In this document: positions 11,670 to 21,743 of the stretch, piece by piece
How positions within the stretch are numbered: the stretch's first letter is position 1
Layout of the letters: every line of letters begins with the position of its first letter
Source of the DNA: Lingula anatina
Lineage: Eukaryota; Brachiopoda; Lingulata; Lingulida; Lingulidae
Reading direction: 5' to 3'
Length of the DNA stretch: 42,363 nt
NCBI RefSeq assembly: GCF_001039355.2
Contig: NW_019773756.1
Coordinates: 1 to 42,363, forward strand
The notes under the pieces: model-generated
What the model was told of the DNA's origin: nothing
The model's database searches: none
Seen by the model: the letters and a program-made list of their open reading frames with translations, nothing else
Made by a program: the position numbers and the translations under genes

Positions 11670-11793
11670 ATGAGTAGCAGCAAAGGAGTATCATGGTCTA
11701 AGGATGCCATCAAGGCCCTCCTCGCCATATGGTCAGAGAGTGAGGTAAATCAGAAGGAAATGCCAAAAATAAAACATTCTGCAAAACAGACCT
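11670..11793 (+). pseudogene. Myb/SANT-like (trihelix-type) domain fragment
   Basis: An ATG at 11670 opens a frame reading MSSSKGVSWSKDAIKALLAI and then WSESE. The WSKDAIKALLAIW core is the first helix of the Myb/SANT-like domain found in trihelix factors and in the second protein of PIF/Harbinger transposons. A good donor (GAG|GTAAAT) follows at 11744; reading through instead gives only 41 residues before TAA at 11793. No second exon is seen nearby. It may be the first exon of a domesticated or degraded Harbinger Myb-like gene, or a chance fragment. Confidence 0.4.
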
Positions 11794-13714
11794 AAGTTAT
11801 CTGTATCACCATGCCTACATGTAGAATAAGTATTTTATTCTTTTGTCACCAGTATGCAGTTAACTCACATATCTGAAAAAGAATAATTTAAATATAAAGG
11901 GTCGGATTTTTATTTATAGAGCGCATGCTCAACAGGAGGTACAATTGCTGAAATTCTATCGCTACTGATCGCTGTCGGTATCAGTGTGATCACAAATGAT
12001 CTTGGTCTTGTTGACCGCGATTAAATCGGAGTTAACTCGACCAAGGTTAACTTTCTACAGTGAACGGCCCTAAAAATTTGAAAGCTCCTGCATCAAGATG
12101 AACATGCCAGCTGGTCAAGATTTTTAGTACAGCCAGTACATATCAAAAACTGTACATAAGGATGCTAACATTTGAATTTATGCTATGTCTTTCACTGCCT
12201 AGGCTCACGCTAGACGCTCGCAAAGTTCGCTATAGCGAATTGCATTTCAGAAATGCGAAAAGAAAATGTTACTCATTTGCAAATTTTGCGAAACTGTTAA
12301 TACAATAAAATGTTAATCACCTTTCAATGCGTTTGCTTTGGTTTTGCATTTAAAAATAGAAGTCACCACGCTTACATCGTTGTTTACATCGTTGCCAACG
12401 TCCAAGTGAAAGTGAATATATAGATGCCTCCGTTTCGGAGTGCAGATACTAATTGAAAACGAGGCAACAATTTAGAGACGGTGCTCCGAGTCGTGTGATG
12501 TACATTCTAGCCTTCTAGGTGTGAAAATGAAATTAAAACGATTAAGAAAATAATAAACAAATAAATGTATGTATAATAATCATTCCATATCCATATGACT
12601 AACGGGACTAACGGGATTTTTGTGTAATGTCAACATTTATGCTATAGATGAATTACAGTGCCTTATTATCCTCCAACTCAATGGGATTATCCATATCATG
12701 TTAATACAGCTAGATTTAAAGTTTGAATGCAGCTGTATTGGAATATTTTTGTTGTTATCCTTTTATTTATTATCATATTTTACTTTTCAAACACTGGCAT
12801 CTTCAAGATGTGACATTTAACTCCCATCACCCTGAAGCTCTGTACATTTTCTGTATTCTTTTTTCAGATTACTTGCAATATGTTGAAATGAAAAAGTGCA
12901 AAATGTTGGTTTTAAATTGTTGTTTTTGTTTAATAATTATATAATGCATATGCTGATGTAACCTGGTAATAAAGTGACATATGAACTCTGTCTTTCTTTG
13001 ACTGTTATTAAGACCTGTTGGGTACAACAGCATAAACTTGGATCTTGGTTTCTACCTAATATTGTTAAGGCATGCATAAGCTTTTCTTAAAATATTATTT
13101 ACATTAACTTACACATTTAGTCTGTTTTATAATTTTTGTGTTTTAATGCTGTCCAGTGTCTTCCTTCATGTATGTTAGCATAAAAACTGATTGGTGGTAT
13201 TTTTCAACTTTCAAATTTTGCTAATTGAAATAAGAAAATGCTAATAGAAATTTGTACCCTTTAGCAACTTTTGCTAATCAAAAATAATGACTAGAGTGAG
13301 CACAGACTGCCCTATAGATGATAAAATTGGCTGGGTTTTCAGCACTGCAGTGTAAAATCTGAGCAGGTGAGAAAGACATGAGAGCCACTGCACCAGGGCT
13401 GAATGTCATTTTACAGTGATCTATACCTATCATACATTACTTTAGAGCATGGCCAAAAAAAAAACATCAGTAGGGCTTCGCTTTACACTTGATTTGACAT
13501 GTTGAGCACGAGATGAACACACCATAGATTAAAAAATGCTGCTGTTCTGCACATCATGCAGCCACAACAAGGATAAAAATCAGCACAGACCCCTGAACTC
13601 TGTTAATCTGTTGCATATTTTAAGATACCAAAATTATAATATGAAGCAAACGGTAGCATATATAAAAACTAGGTCATCCAATGTTGACATATTTTCACCA
13701 TATTGCACTCTTAC
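11794..13714. other. Noncoding between the SANT fragment and FoxO exon 1
   Basis: Contains a possible inverted-repeat element at about 11899-12073 (ends AGGGTCGG and CGGCCCT, weak) and an AATAAA at about 12968. Short open frames here lack any family resemblance. If FoxO is intact, this is its intron 1. No urease or FoxO exon was found. Confidence 0.45.
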
Positions 13715-14110
13715 CTTCCATCCAGCTGAGCTGTTACTGTCACCCTTATCTTTGAAATATGGAACATTTTGTACCATCCAGTCATAGATTTGAGACAGCG
13801 TAAGCCTCTGTTCTGGTGAACTCTGTATAGCTTTAGTAATCAAGTCAGCGTATGAAAGGTTCCCCCACGCATTGCGCCTAGAACCAGTTTTCTTCCCTCC
13901 ACTAAGGCCAAGCGGGTCTTTAGGGATTTTATCTTCTTCGATCGTTTCTATCTCTGCTTCCTCTTCACCGGGCTGTTCATCGATTCTGTCCTCTTCCGAT
14001 GGTGGAGTAGGCTCAGATTTCGTCGTAAATTCCTGAGGTCGCAAGGGCCAAGTATTAGATCGCACCCTCGATATAGGCTCGAAATTTGGGTCAATTTCAG
14101 GACCCTCCAT
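13715..14110 (-). CDS. FOXO: FoxO transcription factor, exon 1 (132 aa)
   Basis: FoxO proteins are forkhead activators of stress, metabolic and survival genes, excluded from the nucleus when insulin/PI3K/Akt signalling is high. The start is the ATG at 14110-14108, the first Met after an in-frame TAG at 14119-14117. Residues 15-20 (RVRSNT, then WPL) form the first Akt/14-3-3 site, with Thr20 as acceptor. An acidic linker follows, then the forkhead domain from about residue 77: [25 protein letters not shown] and [17 protein letters not shown]. The exon ends at K132 with donor GTAAGA, the same position as in vertebrate FOXO genes, where the next exon opens with NSIRHN. That exon (recognition helix, nuclear-localisation signal, second Akt site) should lie to the left but is not in 1-13714. 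FoxO introns are often very long, so the urease fragment may sit inside FoxO intron 1. Confidence 0.95.
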
Positions 14111-15189
14111 CTTGGACTATCGACCTTGAATACTTTTATCCAGTTGGATTAATGTTTTCTCCTTATGCTGCTTTTGTCTTCTCATATATTTTTCTCCATT
14201 CTTTCAGAAACATCCATCCGATCCGTATTCCAGATTTACTTGGGATACGAATTATCCAGTATTAAAACACCAGACGGAATTGGTGGCCGTCATACACTAC
14301 TATTGCAGCCATCGAATTGGAAATTTACACTAAGTTCATCGGGGGCAAGAGATGACGTAGATGTTGTCACGGGTGATTTACATGTGCTTGCAGGCCACCT
14401 GTCGCAATCGCGATAACGAATTAGAAATAAGTTTCGGAGACTCATAAATAAAGCACTGCAGGGGCGTATGATCTACCTGTACGATCGTACGCAGTGAGCT
14501 CACACATGGATTATAAAAAATTGATAAAAATATAAATAATGATATATGAATATCATCGCAGGAACCATTCTGGCTAAGAAATTACACTTTTCTAGTTCTG
14601 CTCAGTTAGTGGATTGCTGTATAAATTTTATTTGAAATTTCGCATACCTCAAGAAGGCATATTACACTAGGCTCTCTATGACTGCACAACGGCAGACTTT
14701 GTTGATTTAAAAATAGCGTCTCAGGCGTTTAAAATGGTAACTTTAGGGCACATGAGGGCCACTTGCCGGGCTTGCGCAGTACCCATCCTACTGTAGACAC
14801 TTGCAGGCCTACCGGTAATTCGTTGTGTTTTTTGTAAATTAAGGCAGCTGCCGGGTATATAATTTAGCCATGTGAAATTTACCAAAATATTATGGGCCTG
14901 CTTCAGTAGATTCCGGGCTAAAAGATTATAGCCTACTTAGGCCCCTACCACCTTTGAAAAAAAAATATGATTTGGCCATTTATCTGTGTCACGTAGGCCT
15001 AGAATACCTAAAACCAATAAGTGCATTTCACATGCCGAAGTGTCCAAGAAATAAAATTGAATGAATTCAAAGTTGTATGGATTCAATTTTATAAAACAAT
15101 TATGTGTATAGAACAAAAATCCACGACTGTTTCAATTTTAATTTAATTTTTAATTTTTACCATGCCTTTACATTATGTAAAGAGCATAA
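14111..15189. other. Upstream of FoxO: 5' UTR/promoter candidate, otherwise nothing recognised
   Basis: The 300 bp next to the FoxO start are richer in CG dinucleotides than the surroundings, which suits a promoter or 5' UTR. No TATA box is obvious. The plus-strand 83-codon frame at 14165-14416 shows no family resemblance and probably overlaps FoxO upstream sequence. Confidence 0.4.
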
Positions 15190-15403
15190 GACTGCATTCC
15201 CATAGATTTTAGATCGATCTATCTCCGTGTGGAGTCTCACTAGATTGCTGTCAGTTTAGCCGGCTTAAATGTCTGTCCCGCCTACTAAAAGCTGTAAAGG
15301 GGTAATTAACTTTCGTGTGCTCGTCTGACAGCAATTTAGCGTGAACCCCCAGGGAGTTAGGTCGATCCAGATGGATCGATCTAAATCTGTGGGAACCCAG
15401 TCC
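15190..15403 (+). mobile_element. Harbinger MITE family 1, copy 3
   Basis: 214 bp, flanked by TAA at 15187-15189 and 15404-15406. Ends GACTGCATTCCCATAG and, read inward from the right, GGACTGGGTTCCCACAG. It is a well-preserved copy close to copy 1 in sequence. Confidence 0.88.
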
Positions 15404-15419
15404 TAAATGGTAACGCATA

Positions 15420-15510
15420 CAGGGGCGGATCCAGGATTATTTGAAGGGGGCCCGAAATCACCCCCTCAGCGTCGGTTCGGGGCCTGCTCACGCCCCCCCC
15501 CCCCCCGATA
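15420..15510 (+). mobile_element. hAT-like terminus (CAGGGGCGGATCCAG), fragment
   Basis: Begins with CAGGGGCGGATCCAGG and continues like the element at 19027 (ATTATTTGAA, a G-run, then GGTTCGG..CCTGCT). It ends in a C-run at about 15494-15506. No matching right end follows. It lies 17 bp right of MITE copy 3. Confidence 0.55.
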
Positions 15511-17762
15511 AATGGTAAATTATACATGATGTAAGGACGTTTTTATAAATATTTAAACTGTAACTCAAGAGGATTTGCGTCATGACTAATACTAATTAAG
15601 TAACGTATGTTCCCCAGATAAAATTGTCAGAAAGTTTCATCTTACCCAAGTATTTGGTGCAATAGGAAACAGGGCTTTCTATTGCTGACTGAAAATATAT
15701 TTTGTGATTCCATGATAGTTTGACATATCTGATACAATATTTGGACAACGAATGGAAAATAGTTTATTTAATGCTTGCTTTATTGTCGGTAGAGTGTATT
15801 TTCCCCTTTTTTAATATTCAGTGACAAGCAAACTAAAGTCGCCCAAAAACAATAAACTGCTCTAAACAGAAGATTGTCATAATTTTTTACAACGTTATGC
15901 TTGTAGGAGATAAATCAAAGAATAAAACCAGTGATTCAACCGAATTTTCAAAGTAGGTAAAACGCCTCACAGCTGGACGTTTTGCATTTGTGACAGTAAC
16001 GTAGGCCTATGTTCCTTTTTTGGGGCTAGACGATAAATTATTTTTTATTATTCATGACTCCAGGAGAATGAAACTTTGATACAAACTTCTTCATGTGGGA
16101 CCCTAAAATAATCAAACATAGTTTGCAATCTGTGCACTTGATATTTTAAGAGCATGCGTGTGACCTCTATATTGGGTTTGGGCGAGAAGAGCCCCATGCT
16201 GGCCGCCTTCATGCACTTTTAACACATTTTTCTTGTCAACCACCCCTGGCCAATTATAATAACCGATTTCAATAATTAAAACATGGATTACTCTTTCATA
16301 TATTTCTAGCTTAGAAACACAAGAAAATTCTTATTAATACTCATCACGGTAATTTTTGTCATACCAAAAGAGCGGCAATGACCACGATTTCACAAGGGAA
16401 AACAATGGCACCTACACTCTACCTGTTTGTGGACATTTATTAAATTATTACTGATTTACCATCCAAATCTTACTTTCCTAATTGAATTAAACAACGTGGG
16501 TTTGTTTTGTGAAAAAATATCCCAAAACAAGTTTATTCGGTGTTTATTTACCAGTTGCAATCAACTGCTGAGGGATAAAAGCTAGATGAAAATAGTTAAC
16601 TGCTCTCAAACTAAAAACCAGGTGTTGCTTTGTTGAATTTAAAAAGGTTATATGTTAGGTGGGGACTGTCGTCAATAATCTGCATAAACAAAGTAATAAT
16701 ACAGGCACACAATCGTATGTCCCCGCTCTCCCTCAGGGACCCCACTCCCTTGATATTCATGACTGCCTGGATCTGATTTTTAATTATTGCAAATAATCTT
16801 CATAATAACAGCATAAAATAAAATCCATTGAAAAACGCTTCACGTAAATAAGAATCCAACTCATCCCACCCCAGGACAACGCAAGGCCAATGCGCACATA
16901 CATGTAAATTATGACTGGACCATCCACATCCCAAAAGTTTCAACTTCCTCGAACTAATGGTCTAGGAGGTGTTAAAAGAAATAAAAATGTTAAACGAATT
17001 CAGAATCAACAACACCCGAGGACAGCCTAAAAAACATTTATCCGGAAAACGTTGATGATGAGGTTTCAGAGAGAGTTTAAAACTGGCATGATCACTTTAG
17101 CCCTAACAAAAAAAGGCAGTTTACTCCATTCTTTTCGGACATGAACAGTAAAGGCCCCGTCTCCATAGTATAGTAGTTACGTTTTCTTTCTATTTCAGAG
17201 CGGTTAAGTGAAAAAAAATGTTCTATAAAAGAGTTTCTAGTTTCCCTAGACGAATAATATCTGCAATGTTACTCGGTGCATTTTCTTGTTACAAGTTATG
17301 ATTTTATTTTATTAACTAATCTAGCTGCTGAATTTTAAATCAATTAGACTTTCTTTAATTTAGTAGTGTGACATGTGTTACATGCTGGAGAAATACCAAC
17401 GTTTTGATGATAGCATGGTTGTAACTGTAGCTCGAGCTCGCAGTCCTTTAATTTGTACTGGTATCCTGCCGCTTTCACCTTAAAATGCCGAACTGACGTT
17501 TAAGTAAAGGTTGTTTGAGGGAATTAACTTACACTGCAAAATCAATGTCCTTTGGAACCTTTAGATTAATATTACTATTATAATATTACTACTACGAAAA
17601 ACATGACACAGAAATCGCCATTTTCTCCATTTTTGAATGACCTGTCCACATGTATAACACAGAAAAGAAGCACTGGTGGGTGCGTGCCTCATGCCATGGT
17701 AATATATAATAAATATTAACAAATAAATAAATATTAAATATAATCAATTACTGGACTAATGT
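15511..17762. other. 2.2 kb noncoding, nothing recognised
   Basis: AT-rich sequence without long open frames, clear inverted repeats or microsatellites. It could be ancient decayed repeat or plain intergenic DNA between the FoxO promoter and the repeats at 17.8 kb. Confidence 0.5.
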
Positions 17763-17945
17763 ACCACCCCGCACCACAGCCACTCACCTGGCACTCGTCT
17801 ATGTCGCTCACGATGGCCCACGAGAGTCCGCGAGTGTGGTTTTCACCAGGATAAGAAAAAAGTTCAATTAAGACCCTGGCGGTGATCTCAATAAATAAAT
17901 AAATAAATAAATAAATAAAAAAATAGATAGATAAATAAAAAAAAT
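17763..17945 (+). repeat. Possible SINE-like element with an AAAT tail
   Basis: A GC-richer body of about 125 bp is followed by (AAAT)n from about 17889, the layout of a retroposed short element. A short piece of it (AAGAAAAAAGTTCAATTAAG) recurs nearly unchanged at about 19934-19953. No A/B box or parent RNA was recognised, so the call is tentative. Confidence 0.35.
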
Positions 17946-18035
17946 ACAAAAGAATATCAAATGATTGTTATATGCAAAGCCCCTAGGTGGTGCAGGTAAA
18001 TAAAGGAATTTAAAGTAAAGAATAAGAATATTTAT

Positions 18036-18591
18036 TTGAATGTCAAGCCTAGTGAGCAAATGGAGGATGATTTGGAGTGCACGATACAGAGAAAAATGAA
18101 CCCCCTAGCCAATAATCAGAAACATCTCCTTCAAGCTTTCCAGGAAGAATGGGACAATTTCCCACAAAACAGATCCGTCAACCTTGTTAAAGGCATGCGG
18201 CACCGAGTACAGAAGATAAAATTGCAGTACGCCGTAAACCCACACGCTATTAGACATGTGACTTGTAACATAAAGAGGACGTTCTGATGCTTATTGAGTA
18301 TAAATTTGACGCCATTCGGTGACGTCTTTTCGATTTTGTGACCATTGTTACTTCTATGGAAATCATTGTGGAAACTCAGTTTTGAGGGAGGTGCATGTTC
18401 TTTATTTGAATAAATGGTATAAAAATGGATATCTTCACCGGTATTTTGTTTTTTTTAACACTAAGTCATATAAAATATGATGTATGGAATAAAAAAAAAA
18501 ACATTTAAAAAGGTTTACAGCTGTTACGTGATCATTTATAACAAAAACACATAGGATTGAAGGTGGGACAACCTTTTTGACCAAAAGTGTA
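18036..18591 (+). pseudogene. 3' end of a Tc1/mariner transposon with the C-terminus of its transposase
   Basis: The frame at 18036-18287 reads LLQAFQEEWDNFPQNRSVNL and then VKGMRHRVQ, the C-terminal helix segment of Tc1-type transposases (L..EEW..IPQ....L..SM..R). About 300 bp further on the sequence GTGGGACAACCTTTTTGACC ends in AAAGTG next to TA (18590-18591), a typical Tc1 right terminus. The catalytic DDE core and the left end are missing, so the copy is dead. Confidence 0.7.
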
Positions 18592-18663
18592 TTTAGGGAT
18601 ATTTTTTTCGTTTGGGTACCTTCTGTTGATCATATACAGGTACAAGTCTGTTCTTTTCTTTTC

Positions 18664-18698
18664 TTTTTTTTTTTTTTTTTTTTTTTTGGGGGGGGGGG
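18664..18698. repeat. Poly-T/poly-G tract
   Basis: A run of about 24 T followed by 11 G. It may be a tail of an older insertion; nothing else is attached to it. Confidence 0.85.
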
Positions 18699-19026
18699 AG
18701 CAAATGTCACGTTCAACAGAGCATGGACTATAGAAAAATAGCAGAGTCACCCAAAAGTAATAGGCCTTCTATGCCATTAAAATTTAACCACAGAGTTATT
18801 GTTTCAGGTAGCTGCCACAAACCTGGATGATGTCATATATTGTTCGAGATACATGTACCGACTTTAACTTGTTTCTACAATTTGTTGGCTCAGATTAACT
18901 CACACCTCGACAGAATCGCCTGCTTCAGCTCATCCCGTGTAGTCAACCGAACCTCTCTCCTCCTTACAGTATGGTCTAATGCGGGTCTGTCTTAACAGCG
19001 CCCACAAACGTCCATAAGCATAAAAT
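18699..19026. other. Noncoding, possibly decayed Tc1-like sequence
   Basis: On the minus strand at about 18900-18990 a short frame reads VRLTTRDELKQAILSRCELI, faintly like the C-terminal region of Tc1 transposases, and then hits stops. The resemblance is too weak to call. Confidence 0.25.
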
Positions 19027-19816
19027 CAGGGGCGGATCCAGGATTATTTGAAAGGGGGGGGGGGGGGGGGCCCAGGGATGCAACCCCCCCCCCCCCCCCC
19101 CATTNNNNNNNNNNNNNNNNNNNNNNNNNNNNNNNNNNNNNNNNNNNNNNNNNNNNNNNNNNNNNNNNNNNNNNNNNNNNNNNNNNNNNNNNNNNNNNNN
19201 NNNNNNNNNNNNNNNNNNNNNNNNNNNNNNNNNNNNNNNNNNNNNNNNNNNNNNNNNNNNNNNNNNNNNNNNNNNNNNNNNNNNNNNNNNNNNNNNNNNN
19301 NNNNNNNNNNNNNNNNNNNNNNNNNNNNNNNNNNNNNNNNNNNNNNNNNNNNNNNNNNNNNNNNNNNNNNNNNNNNNNNNNNNNNNNNNNNNNNNNNNNN
19401 NNNNNNNNNNNNNNNNNNNNNNNNNNNNNNNNNNNNNNNNNNNNNNNNNNNNNNNNNNNNNNNNNNNNNNNNNNNNNNNNNNNNNNNNNNNNNNNNNNNN
19501 NNNNNNNNNNNNNNNNNNNCCCCCCCCCCCCCCCCCAATTGGCGTGGGGTTCGGGGCCCGGAACGACAGGCCTCGGATGCGAAGCCGACCATCGCCCCCT
19601 TGGCGTGGGTTCGGAGCCTGCTGAAGGGCCCCGAAAATTTTTGGTATTTTAGAGGGGGAATGGTGCTATTTGGTGCAGTTTAGTACTATGATTTAGATGG
19701 TCAAAATTCTAATTTCAAGAGAGGACCAGTGGTGTGATTTCTTTCAGAAATCGAAGTGGGGGGGGGGGGGGGGGGGGGTCAGGACCTCCCGACCCCCCAC
19801 CCTACATCCGCCACTG
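19027..19816 (+). mobile_element. hAT-like nonautonomous element interrupted by an assembly gap
   Basis: Starts CAGGGGCGGATCCAGG and has a candidate right end CATCCGCCACTG at 19805-19816. The flanks TAAAAT and TAACAT agree at five of six bases. Part of it (GGCGTGGGTTCGGAGCCTGCT) repeats the fragment at 15420. G- and C-homopolymers bracket the gap. Another internal terminus-like CAGTGGTGTGATTTC at 19737 suggests that two elements may be joined here. Confidence 0.4.
19105..19519. other. Assembly gap (415 N)
   Basis: Unsequenced bases flanked by C-runs on both sides. Long open frames reported across it are artefacts of N. Confidence 1.
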
Positions 19817-20257
19817 TAACATGGTTTGGAAATAAGTAATACTTGATCAGCATGCATCACATGTCGGATACTTGATCAAGTAGAGATTAAACATGGGACT
19901 GTTCCAGTGCAAGTGATATTCATGTTAATGGGACAAGAAAAAGGTTCAATTAAGAACCAGTTAAAGCTATATACAGTCTTGACATTTAATATGGAATGTT
20001 ATTTCCAAATTAATCCAAACCACCGCAAAATGAAATGACCCTCTGATGAATATATATATATTTCACAAACATGTTTTTGTTCGAATTTCAAATAAATAAT
20101 ACATAAAAATAAACGTTTCAGATTAGAATCGACCTTATCACTTTGTAAGAGTCGTATGATGAAAATACGTACATGTGTGCTGTTCTACTTCATTTGACTA
20201 GAAAGCAAGTGAAAACAAAATGCACCCCTCAGGTGGTAGCTATCTTCGAGAGCTAAT
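19817..20257. other. Noncoding, nothing recognised
   Basis: AT-rich, apart from the short segment at 19934-19953 shared with the SINE-like element at 17.8 kb. Confidence 0.4.
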
Positions 20258-20565
20258 GGGACCGTTCAGAATGGGAAGAGCCAAGTGCTAGCTAGGCCAC
20301 GACCTAAATATGGCGGACCTACATGAAAGGATAGCCTAATCCTGTAATGGTCTCCGCCTCTCACACGGCTCCCCACGCGTCGTCCCTCGACCGGTTGAAT
20401 TAAGCCGAGATTTAATTATGGTGCCCCTGCAGGGACGACGCGTGGGGAGGCGTGTGAGAGGCGGAGAGACCATTACAGGGATAAGCCGTCTTCCTTTCAT
20501 GTAGGCCCGCCATATTTGGTTCGTGGCCCAGCTAGCACTCGGTTCTTCTCATAATGAATGGTCCC
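20258..20565. mobile_element. 308-bp near-perfect foldback element
   Basis: The left arm (about 20258-20385) and right arm (about 20430-20565) are inverted copies over roughly 130 bp, including CACGCGTCGTCCCT against AGGGACGACGCGTG and GGTCTCCGCCTCTCACAC against its complement. The ends are GGGACC...GGTCCC with AAT on both flanks (20255-20257 and 20566-20568). The loop is about 45 bp. It has no coding capacity. Superfamily is uncertain; a three-base duplication would fit Harbinger, but AAT is not its usual TWA. Confidence 0.75.
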
Positions 20566-20663
20566 AATGACGCTGAAAGTTTTGTCAAACAATGCAAGAT
20601 GTATTTCTTCTTCTTATTGGGTTTTCAAATACAAATACTAGTACATAAATACTAGTGCATTGA

Positions 20664-20715
20664 ATATTATATTATATTATATTATATTATATTATATTAT
20701 ATTATATTATATTAT
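20664..20715. repeat. (ATATT)n microsatellite
   Basis: About ten ATATT units. Confidence 0.9.
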
Positions 20716-21024
20716 CTAGTTCTTTTATTTGATAATTTTATTTTGTTCTTTTACTTTATTTCTTACATACATTACTGAGCAAAATTTTAAATAAGTGACC
20801 ATTTTGCATAACATCCCAGGCGTGTTTCCTGAACTACGGGAATGTAAACTAAATGTTTATTAGAAAAAAAAAAGAGACAAAGAAAATATTGTCAAATTTT
20901 TCCCTGTCAAGAAACACAGTAATTTTTCTCCCATTTACAGATAAACAAATATCTTAAGACTATGTTTTTTTTTCTTCTCTGCGTGGGGTACACAGTTTAA
21001 GCATACCCAAGATTTTATACTACG

Positions 21025-21192
21025 CAGGGGCGGATCCAGAGATATTTTCTGACAGTCTTCCAAATTATCTTAGTTGATCCATCCTCCATTTTTGACCGTC
21101 TTCCGACAGTAAAAATTAGATACCCCTCAATGTAAACTTGAAAATCTGACCGTCTTCCAGAAGACCCAGAAGACAGCCTCAATCCGCCCCTG
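21025..21192. mobile_element. hAT-like MITE with 5-bp target duplication
   Basis: 168 bp with ends CAGGGGCGGATCCAG and CAATCCGCCCCTG, flanked by CTACG at 21020-21024 and 21193-21197. Most hAT elements duplicate 8 bp, so the clean 5-bp duplication is notable. The body holds three GACCGTCTTCC/GACAGTCTTCC-like units. Confidence 0.75.
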
Positions 21193-21743
21193 CTACGTGT
21201 AGTAAATGTACGTTGGAAGAATTACAATGCAAAATCATTGCGTAACCGATATCCTAATTTCCTGCTTTCATTTCTTGTTTCGTTGTCCATTATATGATAA
21301 AACCCCTATTAACGTTCAGAACCGCCGCGCAGATTGCTCTGTAGGGCACGTAGCTTTAAAGATTAAAGTGACGAGAGATTGACGCATGTCGCCGGACGGC
21401 TTATTCACATGACGCACGCGTTGGAACGACTTACTCTGCTGTACCTGAGGCTGAAAAAAAGCCACTGCTAACCTGTGGATAACCTTTCTTACAGTAGGGA
21501 AAAGGCACATATATACTTCTACTGCAGACAATAAACACTCTAATCAGGCCGCTTACTACATACGGTATGTCATTGTTTAGAGGGATACTCGTAATATAAG
21601 ACACTGTTTTATGAAGTGAACGGATTTATTAAAACTTTGTGACATAAGTGTAACCCGTCGGTAGAAATCGCAATAATATATTTTTCATTATAGCCGATAC
21701 ATTAGTGAATTACTGAAGTTACCTAGCCAAAGTGATACCGACT
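21193..21743 (+). promoter_or_regulatory. Region upstream of the P450 gene
   Basis: No coding sequence. A CG-containing patch lies at about 21318-21425. A promoter and 5' UTR must lie here or further left, but no TATA box or defined site can be named. Confidence 0.35.

Noticed and set aside
12620-12944. Two overlapping hydrophobic plus-strand frames near 12.6-12.9 kb followed by AATAAA
   Set aside because: Composition of AT-rich DNA in translation (F, L, I, Y, C); no homology and no splice evidence.
14165-14416. 83-codon plus-strand open frame upstream of FoxO
   Set aside because: No recognisable domain, no splice or promoter context; overlaps likely FoxO promoter or 5' UTR.
14994-16009. 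ACGTAGGCCTA occurs twice (about 14992 and 15999) with other AGGCCTA words nearby
   Set aside because: Short palindromic word; too few occurrences to claim more than chance or background word bias.
17734-17949. Minus-strand frame with a DIDECQVSGCG stretch resembling an EGF-like calcium-binding motif
   Set aside because: Lies in a repeat body with an AAAT tail, lacks the rest of the cysteine pattern, and runs into low-complexity sequence.
19044-19683. Long open frames of about 180 and 211 codons on both strands
   Set aside because: They consist almost wholly of N and homopolymers around the assembly gap.
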